Position numbers and translations under genes: made by a program
Assembly (NCBI GenBank): GCA_012295275.1
Contig: CM022674.1
Span: forward strand, 7,766,409-7,830,408
Origin: Chrysomallon squamiferum
Taxonomy: Eukaryota > Mollusca > Gastropoda > Neomphalida > Peltospiridae
Reading direction: 5' to 3'
Length of the DNA stretch: 64,000 nt
Shown: positions 34,100 through 49,500 of the stretch, one piece after another
Layout: the number at the start of each line of letters is the position of its first letter
How positions within the stretch are numbered: position 1 is the first letter of the stretch
The notes under the pieces: model-generated
What the model saw: only the letters and a program-made list of their open reading frames with translations
Database searches by the model: none
Told to the model about the DNA's origin: nothing

Positions 34100-37000
34100 C
34101 TTTAAGAAACATACCAAGCTAGTGTACAATAAGTAATCAATAGTACTGATTTTTAGTTTAATAATTAATATTAGCTTTTATTACTGCTCTGTAAGAAAAT
34201 GAACTGGCTTTAAAAATACATTATGATCAACAACAAATATTGTTATATTTGTGAAACACTGACCCCTGAAAACATGTAACATTCATTATAATTTTTAAAA
34301 AAATATGGAGACTGTAAATTTTATTCAAAATATAGATTCTAATTAATAGTCTGCTATTGAAATACTTTTAAATGAGCATACCATGTTTACAAGATTATCA
34401 ATGACATCTCCTTTCATTGGGTAGATCTGATTTAGATTGCTCAGTAAGGTCTTGAAAGTTGGTCGTTCATGTGGCTGTTCATTCCACGTTTCTGACAACA
34501 GCTAGAGAGACAAAACATTTCAAAGTTTACTTATACTGTAGTCTTAATAACACACATAAAAACACAAAATGCTCCTGAGAATGAAGCAATAAAATAGCAA
34601 TTTTTAATATCACACACACACATACACAAAACTGTATTATAAATTTTATTTTATTATTTTATCACTGTCACTATCGTGGATTACTGAATCATATATATCT
34701 TGCCTTTTCAATAACAGGAAAGTAACTATTATGGCCTCTGAGAAACTGCTTACAGACAATCAGTTGGAACATGAAAAAGCTGAATGGGAGCACCATAGAA
34801 GATTAATCAAAAATTAAAAAATACTTTCTGAGTACATGTTTTCATTATTTCCCAATCCAGCCTGAGTTCAATTTTTTATGTTTCAGATATGTACTTCTCT
34901 GACTACTGAGATAAATGATATGCCTCACATCTAGTTAAAATGAATGTTCATAACAAAATAGTTTTAGGTGTTTTAGATTAGTTTTTCATGTATCTTATAA
35001 CACCTGATGGAACATTTTTCATTACAGTCAGGGCTTGGTGTCTAGTTTATCTATTTAAAGAAAGAGATATATATATAGAAGGTCACTGATGTGAGGGGAG
35101 GTGTACAAAAAAAAAAGAAAAAAAAAGATTAACGATTCTTCTATACTGAGCTGCATAGCCTGAACAGTAGAATAAAATTTTGATTGGATGTATCATTAAT
35201 AAAAATACTCATTTCTTACACATATGCAAGATAAATACTATCAACAATTATTTATGAATTTATTAGCATCAAATTAAAATCTTTAATGAATACAATTAGG
35301 GATAAATTTGGCTTGACACTACATCTATTACCTTAAGTATTTGTGTCTTTTCTCTTATGTTTTCAGGCAACATATATGAATCAATATGTGGTCGGAAATA
35401 ATCTTCAACCTCAATATCCAGTGTACTCAACAGCTGGAGAAGAAACCACAGAAATATATTTTATTTGTTTTAAAATGTCTTAAAACAAAAAATGAAAGAA
35501 ATAATAAATAAATTCATTTATGCAATAATAAATTAAAATTACATTATTTTCCGTTTAAATTTTTTTGTTTGTTTTTCCTACCTTTAATGCAGGTTTACAT
35601 TCTGGTGACTCTTTTGACCTAAGCAGATTGAGAATGTCAGCTGAAGAGATCATGGTAAGTTCAGCACTGTATGGTTCTTCACGATTGATGATTTCAGTTA
35701 AAATGATTGCAAATCTGAAAGAACAATCATTTAAAACTATTACAAAATGAAATAAATCTTTCAGTAAACTTACTTCTAATTCAAGACAGGTCACTCTTGT
35801 TCAAACCATAATTGGCTATAAGACCAAATTTTGTTGATTCTCCTATTCAGTTATTTTCCTTTCTAGCCAGTATTTTCTGGCAGCTAATTAAAGGAAATAT
35901 TGATGAAATAAAAAATATACGTATATGAGCTCACAAAATTGAGTGGTATAATCATTTTTTTAAAGATTGTCAAATTTCAATATTAATTATACATACGAAA
36001 AAACATCCCCAGCTTTGGTTCCATTTTTAACATCAGCAGCACATTTTGCTTTTCTTAGCAGCTCAGGAGAAGTCCAAAACATCGAACTATAAATGCAGAT
36101 AACAAAGCTCATCTGAGTATGAATCAAATTCAAATAAATAAACATCAGACTTGTAATTTGTAATCTCATCCTCTCTTCTCTAATCAAAATAGGAATATTT
36201 TAATATTTTTAAAATACACTGCAGATAGGAAGTTTAGTTATCAGCTTTAATGTATTTGTAATCTAGTTCTTCATACACCAACATAGGTGCATGAAACACA
36301 CACACCCACAACAAGATAGGAGAAGGAAAATGGGCAAAGAAACAGAGACAGTGAAAATAGCAGTGTATTTTCAAATATCATGCCTTGGTTTATTCTCGGG
36401 TTCATCATCTGGTACTGATATTCTTGGAGCCAGATATCTCATCGTCGGACATCCATGGCCTAAAATTATCATTAAGAGGAAAAACAAGTTTATATGAACA
36501 AACCACTGCAAATCTATGAAAATGTATTGTCACTGTAATATTATTAATAACTTAAACACAGAAAGGTAAATGGCAGCATCCATAATTTAGGTAATTCTAT
36601 TTTTTTTTTTAAACTATATCATTAATTTATTTTATTAATTTGTACATTATGAGACACTTTCACAAACCTGATATTTTGCATGTCCATCTGTCATCAATGA
36701 GACAGTTTCTAGATTTGAGACGTCCATGTGACTGGAGTGGAGACTGGTGAATGTAACTCATTCCACGACAGATATCTTTGAGAATAGAAAATCGAAAACT
36801 CCAGTCTAATGGTACTGAATCATTGGACAGAACATCTTCTAAGCTTCCCTGTTTGTAATAAGAACAAATAAGAGAAAGAAACTAGTGGAGTTTTTTCTTA
36901 CCGTTTTATAACATTAACATACATGTAAGCATCAGAAAACAGTTATAGTTTTTACATGACTTAAGAGTATACATAAACCTATTTATGCCCACAATTATTT

Positions 37001-40000
37001 AAAATATTATTAAACGATTTACAAGCTATATGTATAAGTTGTATATTTAATGCTATATTTAATACTACTGATAACATCTCAGATTTGCATGGATTAGTAA
37101 AGTATCATATTCAATTTTTATGAATGGGCATTAAACATGAAGACAAAAACAACATATATATAAATACACACAAACACGCGCGTGCGCGTGTGATAAAAGT
37201 TACCTTTGAACAGAGCTCAAGAAGCAGGCAGACATTAGGAGCCTCCAAACACGCACCAATAAAGAGAATAATGTTGTGTTGTTTTAGTCCTTTTATTAGT
37301 AAAATTTCCTTTCTTATTTTTTTACTGCCAACATCCAGGGAATGAATACTGAATCTCTACAACAAATAGATATAAAACAAAATAGATATAAAAAAAATAC
37401 ATACATACACAATAACAAATACCTGTAACCATGCATTATCTTCAATGTTTATTTTTCTAGGTTACTACCAGTGCATAAGATGTAAGTTAATAACATAACA
37501 GATTTCTTTTTAAATGAATGTCAAGTCAATTACACAAATATTTAATGGAATTAAATAGTATAACAATAGAAAGATGTTAGAATTGGAAATAGGATGTGGC
37601 CCTTAGGTAATAGGTAGGATATACTGGAAGCTGTAGCTTGTAATAAAAATTATTTTTAAAAATCTGAACAGTTTATGTTATCTGTGAGGTAATACACTCA
37701 GACAAGCAAATAAACCCCATAGATTTTAAAACAATATGTTGATATAAAACTTCTCATTTAGTTATTATAACAAGAGAGAAAATGTAACAGCCTAGGATAT
37801 GGAATGGCCAAGCAGTTGATATACTCTGAGGATGAATAACAGACAATAAAATATCATTTTTGAAACGAGTTAGTTAAACCAGAATTGATAATACTTATAT
37901 TAAAGACACTTTTGTAAGAGTAATACCTCTGCATAACATTTGCGGTGCTTCCAAGTTACAAATTTAGACCATTGGTATGTTAAACTGCTCTGCATGCTAG
38001 AAACTACACTTGACTGCTGCTCATGCTCTATCACATCAATCCAATCAACAAGCCAGTCCAAATTCAATAGTGCATACCTGACACAAAATCAGACACTTCA
38101 TAACTTAAACTAAAGTAAAGCTTCTTTAGTTCTTTCCTTACAAAATCAAACATTCACTTGCACATTCTTTAGACAAGAATTATAAATTGGTTTAATGTAT
38201 TCCTAAAACAATATGAAATATTCATTAGTGCATTCCTTAAACAAAATCAATCATTCTTTTGTGTATTCGTAAAACAACTATTCTTTAGTCCATTCCTTAA
38301 ACTAAATTAGAAATTTATTAGCCATATCTTAAATAAAATTAGAAGGAAACATTTATGAATTTTGCAAACACAAAAGCAAATGAGTTGTTTTCAAACCTTA
38401 ACCTAGTCACACATTTATAATACTAACCTCCTTCCAATATATTTTATGATAATGAAGAGGGAAATAACACCAAAAACTAACAATGAAACTGTAAAGGCAA
38501 TAGTTCCAATCAAAGAAATTTCACAATTTGCACCAATCCACATTTTATTACAGGTGCATATGTTCGGTCCAGTACATTTCCCATGTTGACACTGACTGAA
38601 ATAAATTAAACAAGGAAATTAATTTATTATGTATATATATATCTATATATATATTTTTTTTTCCTTTATGACACACATACACACCACACATATTACTGTT
38701 TAGAAAAAAGTTATAAAAATTTAAAATTTTGAAAATTAAGCTTTATGCTTAGTGCTTCAATGCTCACAGACAGATTAGAGAAATTTGAATCCAATACTTC
38801 ATATTTGACAAATATATAATAAATAATTATTTTTCTTTTAAGTGAAAGCAAAACAAGAGACATATCAAAAAAAAAAAATTATTAATTTTATACAATTCAA
38901 TTAATTTGAACACACACATACACACACAAAACAGTTTTTGAAATGTACTTACTCACAAAGAGCTTTATCACATCTTTCACCTTTCCAGCCAGTTCTACAC
39001 ACACAAACATTGGGAATTTGACAATATCCATTGTTACATTTACACGTCATTTTCTCACAGCGTGAACCATAGTAACCATCATAACACCTGCATAAATAAG
39101 TATCAGTTAATGAAAATATATGGATATGGCTGTTAGTTATTAATACATAAAATATTAAAAGAACAAAATATATTTTTTTCTTTGAAGAATCGTGGACTTT
39201 GAGAAAAATTCACAACAGTTGCAATAGAAATATAGAAAACTGACTTCAAACTCATGCTTTATAAGATTAATAAAATTAAAAATTTTAGAAAACAGATGTC
39301 TTTAAAAGGTCTTGAAATGATCTCCAACCATTTCTGAATTGCATAATATAAACTAACAAAAATATTTTTGGATTATATTATCCAAAACATGACTTTGTTA
39401 ATGTTGAAAATTACTTTAAACCTTTCAACTAAATAATGGGCAATTTATATAACATCAAGGGCAAAAACATTAATCTAAATATTTTATTTTTACTTACTTG
39501 CATTTATTCATGGCTGTGCAGTTACCAAATTCATATAAATTTATGTTTGTTTCAGTAACTGATTTGCCTCCACAGCCAGACTCGCAGAAAAAAGGAGCAA
39601 CTGCAATTTCCTTGTCCATGAAGAACCCCATTGTATTATTAGGTGGAACTGGTGTCAGTTCAAATCTTTCGCCAACAATCATTCCTGTTGAAGTATTAAA
39701 TCTGCAATATATAAATGTATCTTTCTTAAAATAAAGTCAATATAAAAATAAATTATTAAAATAGGTAACACATTTAAAAGATTCATGATAATTATAACTT
39801 TCATTAAAGTTTTATAAAGAATAAATGGATAACAATCAAAATGAATTATTATATTATGTATTAAAAAAAATATACTCAATGTGTAAACCATGTATTTGAA
39901 GAAATCAATAGATACAAGAATAAACCTGCTATGTATTACATCTCTCATGTAAACTCTCTTTATTAACAAACTACTGACATCTAAAGCTAACCTTGGTAGA

Positions 40001-42982
40001 AGTGGTTATATATGAGATAGTATATTCCATAAATTCATTTTAAACTCAATGTATTATGCAATACCTAAGTGATAAATTACAGAATTCAAATATATCAGCA
40101 TATTTTATACTCTAGAAGTTAAAAGAATATAAAAGTTAATTAAACAATGTACAGAAATAAACAAGTGTTGGTAAAACAATCTACAAAACTGTATCAAATT
40201 CAGGTACTGTGAATATCAAAAAACACTGAACAATAAAATCTCATAAAAAAGTTTATAAAAGGACACAAAATCAGTCCAGAATAATTATGATTCTAAATGA
40301 AATAGTAAAAATCTACTCACAAACGCTTATTAACAAAGTTAGCATTGGGAAACCCTGTTGGAGCTACTTCATAACTCCAAGGTGGGGCGTCCAGTGGAGG
40401 AAGTGCTTGGACATGGGACTCCTGCTGTGGATTCTTGTCAAGCTTATGTATGAAGCGGCTGAAAATTGCTGTCTAAAATTAAACATGCATTAATTTTTAG
40501 ACTGTAAACCACTTCCAAAATAAAAAGGTATTTATTTTTAATTCTGACAATTCTTTCAAGCTGGAATATGAATATGCAGATGAGACATAAATTATTGGCA
40601 TTTCATTTAAACTTAGAATTCATTAAACTGTAGACTCCTTGACTAATAAAAGTGTTTTAATTCTCTGACATCATAATTTTAATCATTATGAATTAAAACA
40701 TTTTTTTTGTTCATGCAAAGACTTTTCCTAGTGATAGCCAAGAATACACTGGTTTCAGCCAAGTCCAACACAGGAAAAGTAGCTTTTAAAAAGTTTATAC
40801 TGTGCAGTGCATGAGTGTGACTCTTATTCAATTACATTATCTAATAAGCATTTCATGAATTACAGGTTGCATCTATCCATTTATTCAGGAAAAAATTTAA
40901 TAAATATTTACCAAAATAAAGTGAAAAAAAGGAGAAAGTTTCACATTTTATTATTTTTTTATTTTTTGTTTTATTTTTTTAATACAGAATTGTTTATTAA
41001 GTTTATTTTACTTACAGTAGATATTAAAGTATCAGATGTTGAAGGATGTGGATATAATGTTACTAAATATCCCATATATCCTGGTCTGTTTCCTTTATTA
41101 TCAAATTTTATTATTCCAGTTAAACCAACTGTCTTAGTCTAGAAAACAAAGAAATATAAGTTCAGAAACATCTTAAACCACACACTTCCCACTTAAACAA
41201 CCAGACTCACAGAAACTATGTATATAAACATACATATAAAAATTAAAAACCACATATATACTCTCAGTTCCTATAATGCATGTTCAAAAACTTGGCAAAT
41301 TTTTATTTATAACTTTTTTAATTTTCAGTATTATGAACATGTTCAAAACAGAAACAAAAATGTTACCTTTCGAATTTGGTGTGCAAGATTTATACCAGTC
41401 ATAGTTTTCTTATTTTTAATAAGCATATTCATTGCAATGGCAAATGTCATCAAGGCGTCATATGCCAAAGAATATATTCCAGTTATCTGTGCAATATCAA
41501 TAGTAATTTAAATACATTTGAGCCAAGTGTAATTTCAGTAATATTTTATTACAAAACTGAAAACAAAAAAATAAAAAGTTATAATAATATAATAAATAAA
41601 AATTTAAAAAATGATGAAAGAAATAATATTTTGCATATTATTTTTTTTAAAAGTGAAAAGAAAAACAAAAATGCAAATATTATTTCATAAATAAATTTTC
41701 AAAAACAAAAAGAAAACAATGAAATGAAAAAATAAAATGGGAAAAAGAATAGCATTAAACAAAAAAGTAAAAGGAATTATTTTCTCCACTGCTTTCGTTA
41801 AATGAGATTATAAATGAATATTGAAATATAGCAATAACAAACTTTCATTCCAAAATTTCATTACCTGATGACTACCATATTCGTTATTTTCTATGTCTAT
41901 CGGTTCTGTCAGAGGATCCATAACTGGATATGCTGATGAAAATGCATGAAGTCCTTTGAAAGCAAAAGTACACGTTGGAAACTGGCATTAGAAGAAGAAA
42001 AACAATTACATTCATTATCATTCCCAGATAAACTGCAGAAGAAAATTAATTATAAGATCTTTTAAAAAGTAGGAAACAGCTATTTCTAAAAAAAACACAA
42101 TGGAGATTAAAAATAATTTGTAATTTGGCACAATACAGGTCAGTCTAAAAACAGGAATTTCTTTCTCTTCACTTCAAGTATTTCTGTTTTTATTTATAAA
42201 TTTAATCATTTTCATTTGTTCATGAAAATTATTAAATAAAATTTACTTCCTTGCATTCTTCATCCTTATTTGTCCAAGGAAACTGCCACGAAAATTCTTC
42301 TAATGTAACCCACTGATAACCATTTATACAAGCCACTTCATTTCTGAAAGAAAAAAAAAAAAAAACATTATTTTTAATGTATCCTTGGTGACATACTGGG
42401 AAACTCACTAATTGTTTTATTTGGGGGGGGGGTCCCACATATTTTAATTAATACAGAAATATATTATAAGAGTATTGTGTAAAAATATACCTGGATGGCA
42501 CTTTATTGTGCAGTGGATGGACTGATTTGCTTCAAAGTTTTATTTAAAGGAGAAAGAATATTTTTTATACAGCTAATTATAACATAATGACTCACGTTGT
42601 AAAGGGATAAAAGAAGAGCTTATAAATATTTTGTTGTCATAATTTGTTAATCAAATTCTTTCTACATTGTAATATTAACAATAATTTCTTCATTTTAATT
42701 CATCAAAAATATATAAAATTAAAAAAGCTGTAATATTTACCGAATTGCAGCTCGAAGAACTCGTGTGTTGTAGGGACTTGGAACTTGAAAAAAAATTATT
42801 CTTATTTTATAACTCTTTATCTCCAGCATTTTAACATCAAGTTCATCGTCATCTAAATCTGTTCCAATACACACCTTAATAGCAAATATAAATTTAAAAA
42901 GAATTGAAATACAGTATATAATTATTTCATGGAATGCTCTAGTGGTTCAGAGAAAAAAAAAAACAATTAACATATAACTTAC

Positions 42983-43013
<31 letters not shown>

Positions 43014-43548
43014 AAAAAAAAGGTCCCTGAAATATTTGGATAAATAAAATTATATTCATTATTGTATAAAAAATACTGAGTCGTATTTAAAAATCTGGGT
43101 GTAAAAGATGTATAATAAAATTATTATTATTGTTATTAATATGATTCATTAATGAATTTTTTTTATATATTTTTATACACTTTTGAATAAATATAAAACA
43201 AATAAAACTGTTAAAATATTGAAAACAAAGCAAACATTTCCTCTATAAATTACTAAAACTTTTTTTCTTTTTTTTACCCTTGATTACCTCTTGAACAATT
43301 CTTATTCCATGTTCACTGGTTCCATCATAAAAAGCTTCATTCATTTTGTGCTCTTCATCACTAACAATAATCTACAAAAATTAAGAATTAGCTGAACTGG
43401 AAAGTTGAGTTAAGGCAAATTAAGACAATTTAAAAAAAATAAAAATAAGAATTTATGTATTAAAGTGATAAATAAAAATAGTTTAATACATCTTTAATAA
43501 TAGTAATAATAATAATAACAATAATGTATTACTAATAGTAATAATGAC

Positions 43549-43598
<50 letters not shown>

Positions 43599-46500
43599 CA
43601 ATAGCAGCACTAATAACAGAAGTGGTAGCAATAACAATAACAGCAGTAATAATAATGATGTCATAATGATGATAATGAAGACAATAATAATAGGAGTAAT
43701 AAAAGTAATTATTATTATTAAAGTAACAGTAGTGTAGTAATAATAAGAATTTTGACAAGGTCTTACAATGTGAGTCCATCGTCTTGACAACGCTGCAGTT
43801 AAAACACTTTTTATTATAGCTCCTTCATCCCAACAGAGACGATTAAAATATGGATAGTGTTTCTGAAATCAATGGGTTTCTTACTTAAACAACTCAAATA
43901 TTATACATATATATATATATTATACATATATATTTTTTCTTATATATATATATAAGAAAAAATGAAAAGGATTAAGATGGACTAAATACAGATTAATGAG
44001 ATCATAAAAATAATTTACTAAGTATAATTTGTTTCTGTCAACTAGTTGAATATTTTAAAATAATTATTTAGAAATTATCTCTAATTACATATAAATATAC
44101 TTATAAAATCAGTTCTGAATAATAAAGTTTATTTTTGGTGAAATTTTAACAGGCTTTTACAGTGTAAGTTCATTGTCTTGACAAAGCTGCAGTTGTCTTA
44201 ATTTACATATAAATATACTGATAAAATCAAATCTGAATAACAAATTAAATAAATGAGATAGATTAAATGCTTATAAAGTATCTTGTACTAAATAATGATT
44301 TATTTAGTTATGAAAAATCATTTCAATTGTTGTAATATAGCATTTCTTCATTTTATTTTAGAAACATTTTCTTTTATCTCTCTCTCTTTTGATTAAGTAT
44401 ATACAGATGAATAAAGTAATTATGAATACTTAATTCTTTTAATTTAAATTCTTTATCAGTCCAGATATCTAGTAGTTAAACAAAATCACCTTTTCACCAA
44501 ATTTTTTCTTATTTTCTTTTACAGCAATTAAAGGCATTTCATCATAGTTCAACAGTGGAGCTAATTTTTCCGTCAAAAGGTTGCTCCCCATACCAATAAT
44601 TCCATGAATCCTTTCATTAGGATTATCCTGAATGTAACAAACAAGATAATGTGTAAATTTAATACATCTTTAATTTTTGTTACGTCATAAAATAAATTGC
44701 TGTGCTGTGCCTTCCACAAGAAAAAAAAACATGTGTAAATAATGAAAGTTTTCATATTGTATCTATATGTCATGTATACTTTTCTTTGTTATAAACACAA
44801 ATAAAATCAGAGACCATGTCTGCTACTTAAACAACTGTGTCAGATTTTACCTCACATCATGAGTGTTTTTGTTATTTATTTGCATTTCTAAATTTCATAT
44901 AAAAAACATGATAATTTTAAAGAAATGCTTTTAATCTAAAAGCACACCATTCCATGTCTGATCATAAGTTCATATTCTTTGGTAGTCTGCAGGACATCTA
45001 GTTTGTTATCAAAATGTTTCACATAAATGTTTCTGTCTGAAAAAAAAAAAAAAAAAAAAAATTTCAGTAGATAATGTATCTAATGTAACACTTATCATGA
45101 AGAAAGTCTTTATGTTGTTATCACATAATTACATTTAAAATTAAATCAAAAGCATTTAAAACTTTCTGTATAAATGAAGGCCAATCAATTTAAGGAAAAA
45201 ACAAATTAGGATACTTCATTAAATTCTGTCTGGATCACTCTAATTAGTCTTGCATTTTCATAGTTTAAAACAAAAATTAAATGAAAATAATAAAATCAAA
45301 ATGAGACAAATCACTCAGATTTTAGTCCTTAAATAATTGCTGTTTTAGCTCATTCAAAAGTAAGACTACTGAAGGAACATTTTTTTGTTTAATAAAGGTG
45401 GAATGGAATGCTTATATAACCTTCTGTCAATGCAAATTGTAATTTTCTGTTTATATCTGCCATATGAAATTAACTTTGTTGTTAATTTCTTAATAATCTG
45501 ATTATTAAATAACACATGATAAAAAATTTTAAACAGTTTTTAAGAAATGTGAATTTAATAGAAAAATATACCATTCAAAAAGGTATAATTTCCAGATTTA
45601 ATTTTCCGTAAAGCATTTTCTATATAAATCTGTTCAAATGAACCTTCTTCCTCATCTTCCAAATAAAAGTTAATGTAATGACCAATATAAATGTCAGCTG
45701 CAAAACCAATATAAAAAATTAAACAGCAGAGAGAGAGAGAGAGAGAGAGAGAGTAAAAACAGCATTAACTCAATTTCAGTTAAATAATTTTTTTAAATAT
45801 ATATATCTCAAATATATAAATGAAAGGTAAAAACACCTGTAAGAAAAAGGGAGTTGTTTAATTTAAAAATTAAATTAAAGTACATGTTCTATAGCCTGTG
45901 TCCAAGAGACAAGACAGCATATCCCATGGTCTTTATTAACCCGGTTTATGAGCTGAGTGAATTATCTACCACAGAGCTAAATACATTTCGAGTTCAAACA
46001 GTATCCAAAAAGTACATATCATATCAAGAGAAATACAATTAAAAATAGATATATAATTTAACTTGCATTTAGATAATGCATTAACATACAAAATTGTACT
46101 GTCAAGCGAGAAACAATTAAAAATAACAATTACCTGTAATTTCAATGTCATTAGTTAGTTTAGATTTCACAACAACATTGTCCATATTTGTAATTTCAAA
46201 GTGCAGTTTCACTGCTGATATTGGCTGGCATATGGAACCTTTAAAAATACCTTTGCCTTTGTACATTATGAAAGATGCATCAGTGGACAGACAGGCTGTT
46301 CCTGGTGTTGCTTTCACTGTTACATGCTAACATATATATACAAATAAAAAAGAAAAGAAAAGAAAAAATTATCCAATATTTATTTCAAACATCTAATTCT
46401 AATCTCCATTTGTAACACCTTTTCAATCAAATCTTTATTTATTTCAAGTAACTATTTTCAAAAGTCCTTTTCAGAAATTAATTATTTTTGTCACTTGGCC

Positions 46501-49500
46501 AACAAAATATTATTATCCCAATTCCTTTGTTTGAACTCAGTGTAATAAAAAAAAGATACTCTTTTATTTTGTGCTCTTTGTATGTACAGTAAATTATTTT
46601 TAAAGTGTAAACTCACAAGTCTAGAGTCACGTCCTGTTTTAATTAAATCTTTTTTTCTATCTATAACTGCCACTTCAATGTAAGGATAAATAGGAAAATT
46701 GGCTCCATTCTTCTTAGATATCGTATTTAATGGTGTTAATATAACAAGTTCTGCTGCAGTTTGGGCTGGAAAATAAAAATCAACATAAAAATAAAAATAA
46801 TATACATCTGTGCACACACACACACCCGCACACACACACACACTGAATAACACTGAAAAAGCACTACCAAGAAAAGTTGGGTTTCTAAAAGATAATCTAA
46901 GAAATAAATGATTATGCTGTGAACAGCAACAAACAAATGATTGATAGAGACAACAAATGAAAAAATGAAAAAGGCCACACAATCATTAATTCATCTACGT
47001 ATAAAAAACATGTGGGATCACAATGAAAAGTCAAAAGCACATTTCATCATTGTCTGCAGCAATATAAATTATTCAACATCTTCTCATTGACCTATTAAGT
47101 CTGTGAATTGTGTTCTGTGGAATATCATTTCATTCCTGCTGTAGTGTTTTTTCCAGTTATGGAACACATAAACATGCATTCACCAAGGCAATCTGAAAGA
47201 TGCTCAACAGGTGCTGTGTGAACTAAGGCATTGTCTTGCTGAAATGTGTGCCTATCCCTATGTTGATGAAATAATGGAATGACATTATCCAGAGTTCTGT
47301 TCAATGATGACAACTACCAATGATCCATCTGCACAAGGCAGCACTGTGGCAATGAACACTATACCTCTGCCATATCTGCAGCTGACCATCAGCATTCCAT
47401 AAATGGAAATGGGATTCCTCAGAAAATACCATTATAATCTTCAATGACAATACCTTTCTGCCAAATACTGACATTCATTTCAGTATCAGTCAGTCAAGTG
47501 AGCATGCAGCCCAGCAATACAACATGGCTGCACTAATAACCTTCATCAAAATGAACAGATGGTTCAGTTCTGGCACCTCACAGTGTACACATATATACAT
47601 ATATATTTACTTCTAATTTATGGTAAAGCAGTTAACAAATATCAATACATTTTAAACTATTTCACTAAAATGCATTAAAAATAGATTCCAAAGTTAGACA
47701 TCAGCTTTTCAAACAGATATTAAAAATTGAAACTTTAATATTAGCAAACAGAAAATAATTCTAATGAATGAAATTAAATGAAAGTTACATCTGTTTTAGT
47801 TACATTATTCATACATTTTGCATTTTTAATCACTGCTTTAGTTTTATTATCAAAAATTTTAAAACTATTTTGTCCATTTAAAATATACAAGAAATAAATC
47901 ATTTATGAAATATTATTTGGCATTTTAAAATCCATTTAAGACTTTTTCTACTTTAAAATAAACCTTTTTCTACATAATTTAATAACCTGCCCCAAATTTA
48001 AAAAAAAATAATCCACATAAAAATGCACATAAACACAATATGACAATAATTATCAGATATACATTTTTGAATAATTTATAATATGACACAAAGCAAATAC
48101 AGTTTTTTCATTTTACCTTTAATAATAAAGGCTTTAGCATGTTTGTAAATTGGAAATTCTGATTTATTCTGGATTCTTAACTCTTTTACACTTTGTGCAA
48201 CTGGCTTCATAGAATTTAAACTTTTCTCATCTTCATCATCTTTATAGATGTCACCAAGAACTGGATAAAGCCCCCATGGATCATTTGATGGTTTGAAAGT
48301 TGCTTTTAGTGTTATATTACCAGTTGCCAAGATCCTGATATCTGAGAAAACTGCCAGTCCTTTTTGTGCTCTCCTTATAACATAGGTGAAACCTGTTTTG
48401 GGATCTGCAGCACTGTTTGTGCCATTCATCTCTACCTTTGGAGAAATATTCAACAACTTAAAATGTAATTATGGTGATACAAATAAATGATAAAATTCTT
48501 TAAAGTTCAAAATTATTATTTTACTACTTTAGACAATCTATCATCATACATAAAGTATGACAATAAAATATTACTACCACAAACCATTGCAGTGCTGATA
48601 TTTAATGCTGGAATAATGATGTTATTGCATACCTGGTAGAAATGTATTTTTCTGAAATGAAATGTCTGAGCAGTACCCATGTACATGATTACAAGGTATT
48701 CTTTGTTTTTTCTTTTTCTAAAACTGTATTTCTAAATTTTATTATTGTTTCTATATATTTTTCAGTTTGCATATCATTTCTAGATTATGAAAATTAAAAA
48801 TAAATAATAAAAGTTAATTGTTTTTATTAAAGAACATTAAGTAAATTGCTTACTGGATTATAATTCAAGGCTACATTTTCTTTTTTTAACCACTGAATCA
48901 TAACAAAGTTTTAATTTCTTAAAGCAAAATTTCTTAAAGAATTCTTTAAACAGTCATATCAAAGTTTTGTAAAATGAAGCTGAAGAATAAAAAAGAAATT
49001 ACATGTGTTCCAACAGTATTATATGCAGCAATAAGAACATAAACTGAAGAATCAAGGCCTGTAGTTAAGCGTTTTTTCTTAAAATCCAGTACTTCCAAAA
49101 CCTGACTGAATCCATTGTTTGCAGTAACTGTGGTAAGATTATCATCACAAAACTGCACATATCTAGCAGTATCTATAATAGCAAAACAGAAATAAAAATA
49201 AATCCATTATATAACATACAAATTTAATTAAATTTTAACAGTATCTATATTTTTATTTTGTAGTGTACACACACAAACACACACACACACACACACAACA
49301 AAATAAATAATCTAGCATTTTTTATAATGCAGTTTATAATGATTGACTTCCACATTGAAATATTAGTTGTACTGTACTTCAGACTGAAAAGACCTAAATT
49401 CATAACTTATAAAATTAAGATATGAACATAGCATAGGTAATAATGAATGTTAAACATTATTTTCTATATTGGTGACATGACAGAGAGAGAAACAATACAG

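Noticed and set aside
43483-43790. Two overlapping 98-codon frames rich in Ile, Leu and Tyr
   Set aside because: Translation of an AAT-type repeat; only 43,767-43,862 is a genuine exon.
45890-45990. Possible tRNA or SINE (tttcgagttcaaac B-box look)
   Set aside because: No convincing A box at the right distance and no stem pairing; too weak to annotate.
46491-46982. 163-codon minus-strand open frame
   Set aside because: Only its central part (46,617-46,765) is a real cyclase exon; the rest is intron read-through, including a CA-repeat Cys-Val run.
47125-47313. Open frame with [12 protein letters not shown] as a possible live gene
   Set aside because: Flanking transposase motifs are in other frames with stops; it is a Tc1 fossil.
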